A stretch of 64,000 bases of DNA from Chelydra serpentina (taxonomy: Eukaryota; Chordata; Testudines; Chelydridae): NCBI GenBank assembly GCA_037349315.1, contig JBAIAC010000156.1:1054001-1118000 (forward strand). Reading direction: 5' to 3'. Below, piece by piece: positions 35,101 through 47,100 of this stretch; the first letter of the stretch is position 1, and every line of letters starts with the position of its first letter. The notes beneath the pieces were generated by a model. It saw nothing but the letters and a program-made list of their open reading frames with translations, was not told where the DNA came from and did no database searches. Both the position numbers and the translations under genes were made by a program.

Positions 35101-38100
35101 ATGGCAAAAGACCCCCGAACTTTAAAAGCCGTCTGAGGAGTTTTATAGGAGCCCGTTGCAAGACTTTCGTACACGCTCTATGGGCTGGTTGTTTTGGGTC
35201 AGTAGCGAGACTGATCTTCTAGGGTGTTTCATCCATTGTGTCTGTTGCCTTGGCTCCCAGCTGGGCTGCTCTGTCCTGATACACATGCCAGGCCCCTGCC
35301 CCGAGCCAGATTTCCTGATGTGCTTTATGTTGCTCTTGGTTTTGGGCACCGATGCCTGAAAGTTGGGCCACTGGGAAGCTTCTCTCCTCCAACCTAATCT
35401 GCTGCCATCTGTGTCTCATCAGATAATGGGGGGGAGGGAGGGGGCGGAAATCTGGGCTGACTTCAGCCATCTCCAGGGATCAGTGCTGCTGTCATGATGG
35501 GGTCTATCAAGGGGGACACGGCTCTGGCATTCCAGGAGTTAACTCTGCCTGGGGTCATTGTTTCCTGGGTGGGGCGGACTTGGCTGGAGTGGGAGTTCCT
35601 AGGATAAATAGTTTGCAGCTTAGATGGTAACCCTCCTGGCTGGGGGATGGCTCAGCCAGAGCCATAGAAGCAGGCATCTGGAACGGCTGCAGGAGGTCAC
35701 ATGAGGTCCGCTGCGCTGGAAGGGGGCTCCAATCCAGGAACAAGGCTACACGCCACGTCCTGGTCTCTGCTGTGCCAGCGTAGATCCGGAGTGACTCCTC
35801 TTGCCTGCAATCACGTTTTAGGACAGCGTAAATGAGAGCCGAATCCGGCGCGTTGTTAGTGCAGCAGCATCCGTTCCAGGCTGCATTGACCAGGTATGTC
35901 TACACTGCAACTAAAAACCATGCCAGCTGACTTGGGCTCAGGCTAAGGGGCTGTTTAATTGTAGTGTAGATGTTTGGGCTCTGGGACCCTCCCTCCTCGC
36001 AGGGTCCTAGAGCCTGGACTCCAGCCTGAGTCGGCTGGCGTCTAACTGCAGTGTAGACGTAACTCGAGAGCTTGTCTCTTTCACCCATAGAAGTTGGGCC
36101 AATAAAAGATATGACCTCACCCCGTCTCAGTTGCTGGAGGGCTTATAGGAGGGTGGGGGAGGGCAGTCCGGGCACTCTGACATCATTCTCCACCCTCCTG
36201 TGCTAATAGAGCTGGGATCAGGCCCTGCGTTACGTGGAACGCTGGGCTAAACTTCTAGGTCTTGTCTGCAGATTGGGCACCAGTCTGGGAGGCAGGTGAC
36301 TTGGGTTCTATTCCCGGCTCTGCTCTCTGTGTGAGACCTTGGGCTTGTGTGTCTGTCCCTCGGTTTCCCCATCTGTGAAATGGGAGGAAGGGAGGATGAT
36401 GTGCCACCTTTTGTAAAGTGCTTTGAGGTTATGGATGGAAGGTGCCCTGGAAGAGCCATGGGTACAAGTAGTGCTAGAAGCCCCAGGTGTGGACCAGAAC
36501 CCTGTTGCATTAGATTCTGTGCAAAGTCAACCTTCCTTGAGTATTGTTGCATCCAAGAGTTATAAAAGAGCAGGGCAAGAAGCAAATTGAACCATTAGCA
36601 TTGTTTCTCTCTCTCCCCCCCCGCAAGTCTTTGAACAATGTGGAAGAGCTATCAGACTGGAAGAGAGGGTCCATTTGAAGAATATTTTAAAAGGGTAAAC
36701 AGGATGACTTGGATAAAATATAGGTCTGTCAGCCTGGTGTCGATCCCAGGCAAAATAATGGAACGGCTGATGTGGGACTCAGTTAATAAAGAATTAAAGA
36801 TGGGTAACTAATGCTAATCAACATGAGTTTATGGAAAATAGGTCTGTCAGACTAATGTGATGAGACACGAACTAGGAATAGAAGATGTCGGCCATACTTG
36901 TAGGGTGCGGGACTCCTGAGAAGCAGTGACTGAAAAAGCAGACTTCAAAGAGAAACTATTGAACTCGAATTGATATGCAAACTAGATTGGATTGCCTCCG
37001 GATTAAATCGAGATTTGGAATGGCTCGGCCATTATGTTAATTGAATCTATTTCCCTTAAGTTAACGATCCTCATTCACACCTGTGTGACCATCTTGTTTA
37101 TCACTTCAAAAGTTTTTTCTTCCCCTGCTGTTATGTTTCCTCTCAACTAATTAGCCTCTTAAGATTGGTCTATACACCTGGACCTTATCATGTTTCTCTG
37201 ACTGTATAAATGTCTGTCTGCAGTGTGTTTCATTCCATGCATCCGATGAAGTGGGTACTAACCCACGAAAGCTTATGCTGAAATAAATTTGTTAGTCTCT
37301 AAGGTGCTACAAGTTTTTCTTTCTTATTTTCGTTTTGCTGACACAGACTAACACGGCTACTACACTTAAACCTGAAAAAGTTTAGCGGGTTATGGTGGAT
37401 AATCAGCTGATCCTGAGCGGCCAGTGTGGTGCTGTGGCCAAAAGGGCTAATGCAATCCCAGGAAGTGTAAACGGGAATCTGGAGCGGAGGGGTTATACTA
37501 CCTCTGAATTTGGCAGTGGGACTACTGCTGCTGAAATACTGTGTCCAGTTCTGGTGCCCACAATTCAAGACGGATGTCGAGAAATTGGAGAGGGGTCAGA
37601 GAAGAGTCATGAGAATGATTAAAGGATTGGCAAATAGGGACTGGGGGGGGAACTCCATTTATTTAGATTAACAAAGAAGGTTAAGGGGTGACTTGATCTA
37701 TAAGTACCTACGTGGGGAACAGAAACTTGATCATAGAGGGCTCCTCAGTCTAGCAGGGAAAGGTCTAACGTGATCCAATGGCTGGAAGTTGAAGCTGGAC
37801 AAATTCACGGTAGAAATATGTTGTAAACTTTTGTCTACTTTCATCAATGAGCGTAATTAACTATTTGCCAACTTGCCAACAGCTTGCCAACAGCTGTGGT
37901 GAATTCTCCATCGCTGATCAGTTTTAAATCAAGATTGGTTGCTTTGCTAAAAGATTGGCTTTAATTCAGAGAGGAGGGAATCCAGGCAAGTCGTGTGGCC
38001 TGTGTTTGTACTAGCTCAGACTCGAGGAGGGTGGCCTTGAAATCTGAGTTTTTTAGACTCTTTCATGACCCTGCGTAACACCAGGAAGTTGAATCATAGG

Positions 38101-41100
38101 CTAGGTCTACACTAACCCCCCCTGTCGAACTAAGATACGCAACTCAGCTACGTTAATAACGTAGCTGAAGTCAAAGTACCTTAGTTCGAATTTACCTGTG
38201 GTCCAGACGCGGCGCGCAGGCTCCCCTGTCGACTCCGCCTGCTCCACTCGTCGAGCTGGATTACCAGCGTCGACGAGGGAGCACTTCCTGGTTCGATTTA
38301 TCGCGTCTTGACAAGACGCGATAAATCGAACCCAGAACATCGATCCCACGCCTCCGACGCGACGGGTAAGTATAGACATACCCTTAGACTATCAACGTTG
38401 GAAGGGACCTTAGGAGGTCATCTAGTCCAACCCCCTGCTCAAAGCAGGACCAATCCCCAATTTTTGCCCCAGATCCCCAAATGGCCCCCTCAAGGATTGA
38501 ACTCACCACCCTGGGTTTAGCAGGCCAATGCTCAAACCACTGAGCTATCTCTCCTAGCTGCTCTGCCAGCCCCAGCCTGAAATGTAATCGCTTGTGCTGG
38601 TGTGATTGTAGGGTGACGAATCAGGACAGGGGTTGGGGGGTAGTAGGTGCCAATGTAAGAAAAAGCCCCAACTATCGGGACTGTCCCTATAAAATCGGGA
38701 CATGTGCTCCCCCTATATGGATGGGACCTGGAGCAAAGGCCACGGCCAGTGGGAGCAGAGAATGGGCGCCATGCTATGCCCAGTACATAGCGTGCTGACT
38801 GATGAGCCCAGGGCCAGCTCCGCACTGCTGGAGGTGCCCCTTGTATGGGGAAGATTTGCTGCCTTAACTAAGGCCCTTTTATGGTGCAGAGAGACGGTCC
38901 ATTAAGGTCAAGGTAACTGAGAACCAGGGTCCTGTGGGGTTTTATGCCGGGTGATACAGAGCTGCCGTCCCCTTCACACTCCGGTGCCTCCACCCCCAGG
39001 CTGATCTAACCTGGCATGTAGCTCTTTGGTATCTAATTGCAATCAACTGCCATGCGCATGGCAGGAATGCAGGGGAGCTGGTGAGTCACGCCTGGCGCCG
39101 GCCGGGAAGCCTGTGAGTGGTGCTGAGCCCTTCAGGGCCCCGGTGTCGAGGCCTCAATCCGATGGCAAACAGGCCAACTCCACTCAAAAGGGGGCTAGCC
39201 GTCACTGGGGAAGGGGGAGGGGTGCCTGGCTGATTCCTTCGGGAAGGACAGCCTACTAGAAGGCGGTGTGGGGGTCTGGGACTCCTGGGTTCTATTCCCA
39301 GTTTGGGGAGGGGGGAGTGTGCTCCGATGAGTAGAGCAGTGAAGATGAGGAGTTGATACCTGGATTGTATTCAGAAAGCGGGGAGTGAGATCAAGGTGTG
39401 GCTGGGAGCCAGGACTCCTGGGTTCTCTACCTGGCTCTGGGAGGGGAGTAGAGTCTAGTGGTTAGAGCAGCGGAGGGGCTGGGGGTCTGGGACTCCTGGG
39501 TTCTGACAATCCTGTGTCAAATGTTTAAAAAAAAAATAAAAAATTGTGCTCACTACAGGAGAAACTCGGGGCTTGTCTACACTGGCGCTTCACAGCGCTG
39601 CAACTTTCTCGCTCAGGGGTCTGAAAAAACACCCCCCCCCCCCGCCCCCCGAGTGCAGCAAGTTTCAGCGCTGTAAAGCGCCAGTGTAGACAGTGGCCGA
39701 GCGCTGGGAGCCGTGCCCCTCGTGGAGGTGGGTTTTTTAGCGCGCTGGGAGAGCTCTCCCCCAGCGCTCCGCCGCGACCACACCAGCCACGTTCTAGCCC
39801 TGCTGCGGCAGTGCTTTAACGTTGCCCGTGTAGACGAGCCCTAATATAATGACTTTATCTTGGGAAAATCTGCAACTTCGACTTCCCCTGTAATTCTGAT
39901 TGGGAATACTCCCTCTTCGCTGCTAGCTGTTTGTAACAGATTGCGCCCCTCAGTGTCGCTGCATAATGGTTACCACCAGAGATGGGGTGGGGTCGAATGA
40001 CTAATGCAAGGCAGGCTGGGAGTCGGGACTCTTGGGTTCACTCCCTCCCCAGAGCTAGGGATAGGAGTCCAGTGGCTAGAGCATGGGGTGGAGTCTAGTG
40101 AAAAGTCAGGACTCCGGGGTCCTATTCCTATCTCTGCCAGTAACTCACTATACGATCCCGTGACAGGCCCTTCCGTGCCTCAGTTTCCCCACTTCTAAAA
40201 ACGTTTTAAAATCCCTCCCAGGGATGCTGCTGAATGTTCTGCAAAGCATTTGAGATCCTCCGGTGACAGGCGTGGTGTCCGTTATCCGAACCATTCCCAG
40301 CCTGCTGTGAGCTATGCGAAGTGAGGCCCTTAAAGCCACACCCCGTTCTGTCACAGGCAGTCCTGCCTTCCCCTCTGCCGCTGGCTCTGCTCTCCTTGTT
40401 GCATTTGGGGGGAGAGGAGGTTACAGAGGTGATTAGATCACTGAAGTTTCTTTTTATGGGGGCCTTAAATTCTTTAAGCCACACGAGTCCCCTTTTCCCC
40501 TGCTCTGAACAGCGCAGTGGAGCGTGTCCGTATGGGTTCCCCAGGCAGTGTTGGAATGTAACCTCGAAGAGTCATGTTAACTAGCATGACATTAAAACAC
40601 TCCTGTGTGGCCGGGCGCACGCTGGGTTGAACATCGCGTCAGCTGGCTGGGGTGAGCTCTTATTCCATCCCGACCAGCTGATGGGATGTTAAACCCGGCT
40701 CGCCCCAGGCTACCCGATCTGCAAAGTAGCAGTTGAACATTGTGCTCGTTAAGGTGACTCCGAGGTCGTGTTCTGTTGCTGCCTTGTTTTCTAGTGAAGA
40801 GATGCCCTGACCCTGGGAATTGACTGTTCTGGTCCCAACCTGTCAGGACTCTGCGAACTGAACCATCTGTGGCACGTCTCTGGCCCCCAGCATCGCTAGC
40901 AGCTGGGCTCCTCACAATGTCTATTTATCCTCCCATTAGTGCGGTGCTGCCTTGCGGGTATCTCCTTTTTAGGGACATGAAGCACAGAGAAGCTAAGTGA
41001 CTCTCCCAAGGTCTCTGTGGAAGAACAGGGTCTTCCACCTGGATCTGCTGAGATCTAGACTAGTGCCTTAACCACTGTGCCAGCCTTCCTCTCTGACAAC

Positions 41101-44100
41101 GCAGCTAGGGAGACTGGTCCATTATTTAAGCTTCAAAGAGTGCAGGCATAAAATGTCATTAATCCTCATTTGACTGGGGACGGGGAGAAGGATGAGTTTG
41201 GGGTGAAACTGCAGGACTCCTGGGTTCTTTCCGCCCCAGCCCCCAGCTTTGCCACTTCAGCCCTGTGGGCCCTCACTAACTGTAGATTTATAGACTCCCA
41301 AGGTCAGAAGGGAACATTGTGATCATCTAGTCTGACCTCCTGTATAATAGGCATCAGAATTTCCCCTCAGGCAAGTTCACTTCCTCCTTCTGGGTCACCC
41401 CCCCACCCTCAATCTTACACATGAATATCTCCCTACTTAACAAATTATTGGGACGCTTACTGCAAAGTTTCCAGGGGGCTTAGAGAGCCTTTGATGGAAG
41501 GAGCTCATTAAGTGCCTTGCAAAGTATTTCAAATATCCCTCAGTACGGATCTTTCTCCTTTATGCAAGGTGGATTGGATTTAGTCTGCCAGAGACAGCCT
41601 CCAAATATAGGATGTGGGTTTAAAAAGTGGCGTTGTTCTTTCTCTAAATACCCTCTTGGTTTGCATTCCCGTAGCCCCTATCGATCTAGCTGCAGCAGAG
41701 CAAATCTTCCTGAGAGAGATCCGGGCCTAAAATGAGTCCGTTTCGCTTTATTTCTAGTCAATGTCATGACTTTTCCTTTTCCTACCTGCTCCTACCTGTT
41801 TGAGCTCTCCTCACTGACGGGCCGGGTTTTAAACCTCCTTCCTCCACCTTTATTTTTGCTTGGAATCTCGCATCTACTATTTTGAATAAAATCTTTCTGT
41901 GTTATTTGTTAGTTACACACCCACACCCTACCTACCACAGGCTGACCAATACTGTCTGTGTCCTTGTGCTAAGGAGGGACAAGTATGTCTGTCCATATCC
42001 AGCTGTCCGCTTTTGTTTTCTACTTGGATTGTAAGACCTTTGGGGCAGGGGCCATCTTTTTTTTATTCTGTTTGTGCAGCGCCTGGCACAGTGGGGTTCT
42101 GGTCCGTGACTGGAGCTTCGAGACGCTACAGTAATGCCCATAATAACGAAATAGACAGAGAGGTTCTTGATGACACGTGGCGTGTGTGACCGAACTGGGA
42201 ACGAAGGTCTCCTGAGTCCCGGTCTGGTCTCTTTATTTGTATAATGATGGGAGTAGGGGAGAGATGTCCGGCACAGCAGGGTATGTGTGCTCTTCTCCAT
42301 GGGGGAGGGAGCTGACTCTGTTCTGCCGGGGTCCCAGTGCTGGCCACTGTGAGGGAGCGAGGCACCCACCCTCGTGGGGTGGCTTCGGCAGCCCAAAAGC
42401 ACAATGTGTGGTGAGCTGCGCCTCCGAGGCTGGTTTTATGCCAAGGACCCAGCAGGGACCTTGGCCGTGAAGATGTTTGACGTTGAATAAGGAGCTGCCG
42501 AGCTGAAAGGAGTGAGAAACACTGGCTGAACCTGACCTCCTTTATAACCCAGAGAATCCTGCCTCCAGCCCATGTCTGGTGGTTGAGCTAGAGCGGACCT
42601 TTAAATCAAGCCCGGGTTTCTCTTTGTAAAAGGCTTCGAGTGATTGGAGAAGCCACCAAGTCTCATTTCTGTGCCTGATCTGAGGCTCCTTAAAGAGACG
42701 TGGGTCAAAATTCTGAGCACCTACCCTCCGAGGATCGGGGAGCCCAGAACTGCGCCCGAGCCAACGCGGCGTTAAGGTGGGCCCTAGCTGGGACCCAAAT
42801 CCCGAATTGTTTCTGAAAATCGTGCCCCAGATGCTGTGTTCCTTACCTACCCTTTCTGGGTCTACTTCATCCTGGTCTGTGCTACACAGGGGGTTAGATC
42901 ATCGTGGTTCTTTCTGGCCTTAAAATGTGTGACTCTAGATAGAGTGTGTAATGTGAGCTGACACCCCTGGGTCTCCTAATTCAGGCTCCTGTGAAGGTCT
43001 TGTGCTAATTCCTAACCGAGATTGCTTTAAGCCTGAGGTTTTATATCCTTCCCAATACTCCTTTTATAATAGTTAATGCGCAACTCCGGCAGTTCTCCTT
43101 CTGCCTGTGTCTTCAGGGCAGGGACTGTCTCTGCATCACCTGGCTCAACGGGGCTTGGTTTGAGCCTCGAGGCACTACCATCGTACACAGAGCAGTGGAG
43201 AGAGACATGAAGAGGCGTAGGCCAGGGAATGTGTCTTTGTATGAATTGCCGTACCGGATCAGAGCAGGGAGCCCGTCTAGTCCAGCATCCCATCTCTGAC
43301 GGGGGCCAGCATCCAGTGCTTCAGAGGACGGTGCAAGAAACTCTGTGGGTGGCAGTTAGAGACAGGTTTTCCCCCATGGGGACGTTTTCCTCCTGACCCC
43401 TGGCTCTGGAGCATGAGGGTTTTGTCCTTTTCATACTACTGGGTGTCTGGGTTGAGTTGACTTTAATACCTTACTACAAATATAACTCTGTTTCAGCTAA
43501 GGCCGAAACCGGGTCCTTGCCTGCGCTGGGATTTTGAAATCCGGGTTAGCGACAGTGCAGCCTTTTGCACCAGGTTGAGGTGGGCAGGGAGGGGGTGTAC
43601 CCATTTGCACAGGGGCCCCAGTGGCTAAAATCCCATTGCAGACCATGCCTGAGAGGCTGTGCCAACTGCAGGACCTGCGGCGGTGGAAGGTTATGCCCAT
43701 GGTGCCAAGGTTGCATGGAGAAGGGACAGAGAAGGCTGGGGGTGGGCGACTGGCATCGTGGCAGGGTCTGGAGGCCAGGCAGGGGTAAGGATGCATTTTG
43801 ACTGGGCTGCAGCCGGTTGGTGGGCGGCTCTGGCATCGGGGTGGGAAGGGCACAGGTCCGGTGCCAGGGATTCCCCCTTGCCCAGAAGAGCCGTTGGGCC
43901 GGGGAATCTGGTCTCCATGTGAAACCTGCCTGATCCCTGGCAAAAGCGGCTCTTGTAAACAAGGCTGCATTGTGTGGCTGGGTTTATAAACACCCCCACC
44001 CCCTGCCTTGGCGTCTTTCTCCTCTAAGCTCTGAATGGGCCTGGCTGCCGGCCAGCGGGGGAGCTTGTGGGGGGGCCACGGGAATGCAGGCACGTCTTCC

Positions 44101-47100
44101 GCTGCCTGCAGAAGGCGAGCTGCTGCACTTGGGCTCCTTTCCCAGCCTCTGAGTGTGGGGTGGGGATCAGGGAGGGCAGGGATCGGGATTGGGAACCCCA
44201 GCAGGGGGGCCTTGGGGGTTAGGGATGATGAGGATCTGGAGGGGAAGGTGTGGGGATGTAGGGGAGCTGGGATCAGTGGGGATCTGGGAGGAGAGGGTGT
44301 GGGGATGTAGGGGAGCTGGGATCAGTGGGGATCTGGGAGGAGGGGGTGTTGGGGGGTCCAGGCTGGGGATCTGGGGGAGAAGGTGTGGGGATGTAGGGGA
44401 GCTGGGATCAGTGGAGATCTGGAAGGAGGGGGCGTTGGGGGTCCAAGCTGGTGATCTGGGGGAGCATGGGGATCTGGGGGAGAAGATGTGGGGATATGGC
44501 AGGGGGCTGGAATTCGGGGCAGGGATGTGGAGAGGGGTGGGAGTGGGGGGGGATGTATGGGGGGAGCACTAGGGACTCATACCATTGTGTGTTCCTGGTG
44601 CCCAGTCTGTAGGGGGCTTGCTTGCAGGATCAAGAGAGCCCATAGGGGGTGAGTGACTATTGAGGAGGTGGGGGGTGGTCTGAGATTAGTGGACATGGGC
44701 TTGGGGGCGTTCGTGCGACAACAGGAGATCGAGACCCGTGTTTGGGGCGGAAGGGGGGCGGGTGGGCACAGCTGGGGATTGAACCTGGGGTTCTGCGAGG
44801 GGAGGGGTGGGGAACACTGGGGTTTGAGCCCAGGGCTGTGGGGGGTGTCAGCAGAGTGGGCGGTTGGGCATAGGAAGGACGCTGTATTATTTCCAGCTGT
44901 GCCGGTGACCCCCCCCCCCCTCTTTTCTCTCCCCCCCCCCCCCCCCCCCCCCCCAGGACCAGTTTGATGACATAGAGCGTCACACCCAGTGGGGGCTGGA
45001 TCTGATGGAGAAGTACGTGAAGTTCGTGAAGGAGCGGACGGAGATCGAGCAGGCCTACGCCAAGCAGCTGAGGTAGGAGGGCAGGGGACAAAGGCCAGAA
45101 CGGCTGCTTAAGGCACAAGGGCCTAGTGGTCAGGGTGCCTGGGTTCTAGGCCCATTCCCTCCCAGAACTGGGGCCAGGCAGGATTCCTGGGTCTCATTCC
45201 CTTCATTTGGAGGGGGATGGCGTCTCGTGGTTAGAGCTGGGTCCCGGGAATTGTGGGTTCTGTTCCCAGCTGTGGGAGAGAAGGGGAGTCTACTGGTTAG
45301 AGGATGGAGCCAGGTTCCAGGACTCCTGGGTTCTTTCTCTTCAGCTCCTCCCTCGGTACCTTTGGAGCAAACAATTTCCTCTCTCTGGGTTTGTCGACAC
45401 TGCACTAAAACACCCACGGTAGGCCCATGTCAGCTGACTCGAGGTGCGGGGGCTAAACATTTTCAGTGTAGATGTGAGCCCGAGCTGTGTAACGCGGGTG
45501 CCTGAGCCTAAACCTCTGTATTGCAATCTTACAGCCCCACGGCCTGAGCCCGAGTCGCCTGCCATGGGGGTTCGCTGCAGTGTAGACATACCCTCTGTGC
45601 CTCCATTTCCCCATCTGTGAAATGGAAACTGGGCAAATCCCTTCTACCGCCTTTGCCTCAAAGTCGTGCAGAGCATTGGCTGGCAGGGTGGCCCGATCCC
45701 ACGCTCCACCCACACCTCTGTCCTTCCCTTGTGTCTCCCCGCTCCCTCACCTGTCCATGCCTTGTGGCAGAGACCACTCATACCTGCCGGTAGTGTGGGG
45801 GGCAAAGTGAGGGCACCTGGCTTCAGCAGTGTTACTGAGCATGCTCAGTACAAGCCAAAAAGCAAATGGGGGGAGCAGGCACGTGACCCTGCATGCCTCC
45901 TCCCCCCCACCACCACTCCCATGCATCACGCCTGCCATATTATCTGCATTGTGCTCCAAGATCCCTGCTTGGCATGGCCTAGCAGGGAGCAAAGGGTTAA
46001 CTAGGTGCCACTCAATGTTTCCTAGTTAATTTTCAACCTCCCTGCCCCCGCAAAAGCTGCTGCTCTCCCAGCGAGGCAGCTTCCAGCCTGGAATAGGGAT
46101 GAGCAGAGGGGGCGGAGCTTTGAGAGCGACTCCTCGGGTTGTTGGCCGGATTTTGCCAATGACTCCTCGCTTTGTGCCCTGGCCCTTGGCTGGGGGGAGT
46201 AGTTTATGAATCCAGCTTTGGATTGCCCTGGAGACAGTCTTCTGCCTAGCTACAGAGCAGACACGTGTGTGTGTGTGTGTGTGTGTGTGCTCGCTGCCTC
46301 CCAGATACCCTGGTGATGGGCACCAGGAGAAACGGGTGCATTGCATGGGCAGTGGCAGGGTGAGTTGCCCCCCCTACCTCCTGCCCACATTTATAGATTC
46401 CCAGGCCAGATGGAGCCATTGTGATCATCTAGTCTGACCTCCTGGAGAACTGCGCCAAAATAATTCCTAGAGCAGAGCTAGAGAAAAAGAACATAAGAAT
46501 GGCCGTACTGGGTCACACCATAGGTCCATCCAGCCTAGTATCCTGTCCACCAACAGTGGCCAATGCCAGGTGACCTGGAGTGAGTGGACCCAACAGGTAA
46601 TGATCAAGTGATCTCTCTCCTGCCATCCATCACCCCGCTCTGACAAACAGAGGCTAAGGACACCATTCCTTACCCATCCTGATCTAACCGTGATTTAAAA
46701 ACTCTGTGATGGAGAATCCACCATGACCCTTGGCAGGTTGTTCCAGTGTTCAGTTACTCTCACTGTTAAAAAACGTGCACCTTATTTCCAGTCTGAATTG
46801 GTCTAGCTTCGGCTCCCAGTCGTGTTAGACCTTTCACTGCTAGATTTGAAGAGCCCCTTATAAAATATTTGTCCCCCGTGTAGGTACATATAGACTGTGA
46901 TCAAGTCACCCCTTAACCTTCTCTTCGTTACGCAAAGAAGTTTGAGTTCCTTGAGTCTCTCACTCTCAGGCAGGTTTTCTAACCCTTTATCATTCTCGTG
47001 GCTCCTCTTTGACCTCTCTCTGACTTACCACCAACCTTCTGGAGTTGTGGCCACCAGAACTGGACACAGGATTCCAGCAGCGGTCGCTCCAGTGCTAGAT

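Noticed and set aside
44153..44572. A 139-codon Gly-rich frame near exon 2
   Set aside because: It is a translation of the ~49-bp G-rich minisatellite and is not supported by splice or family evidence.
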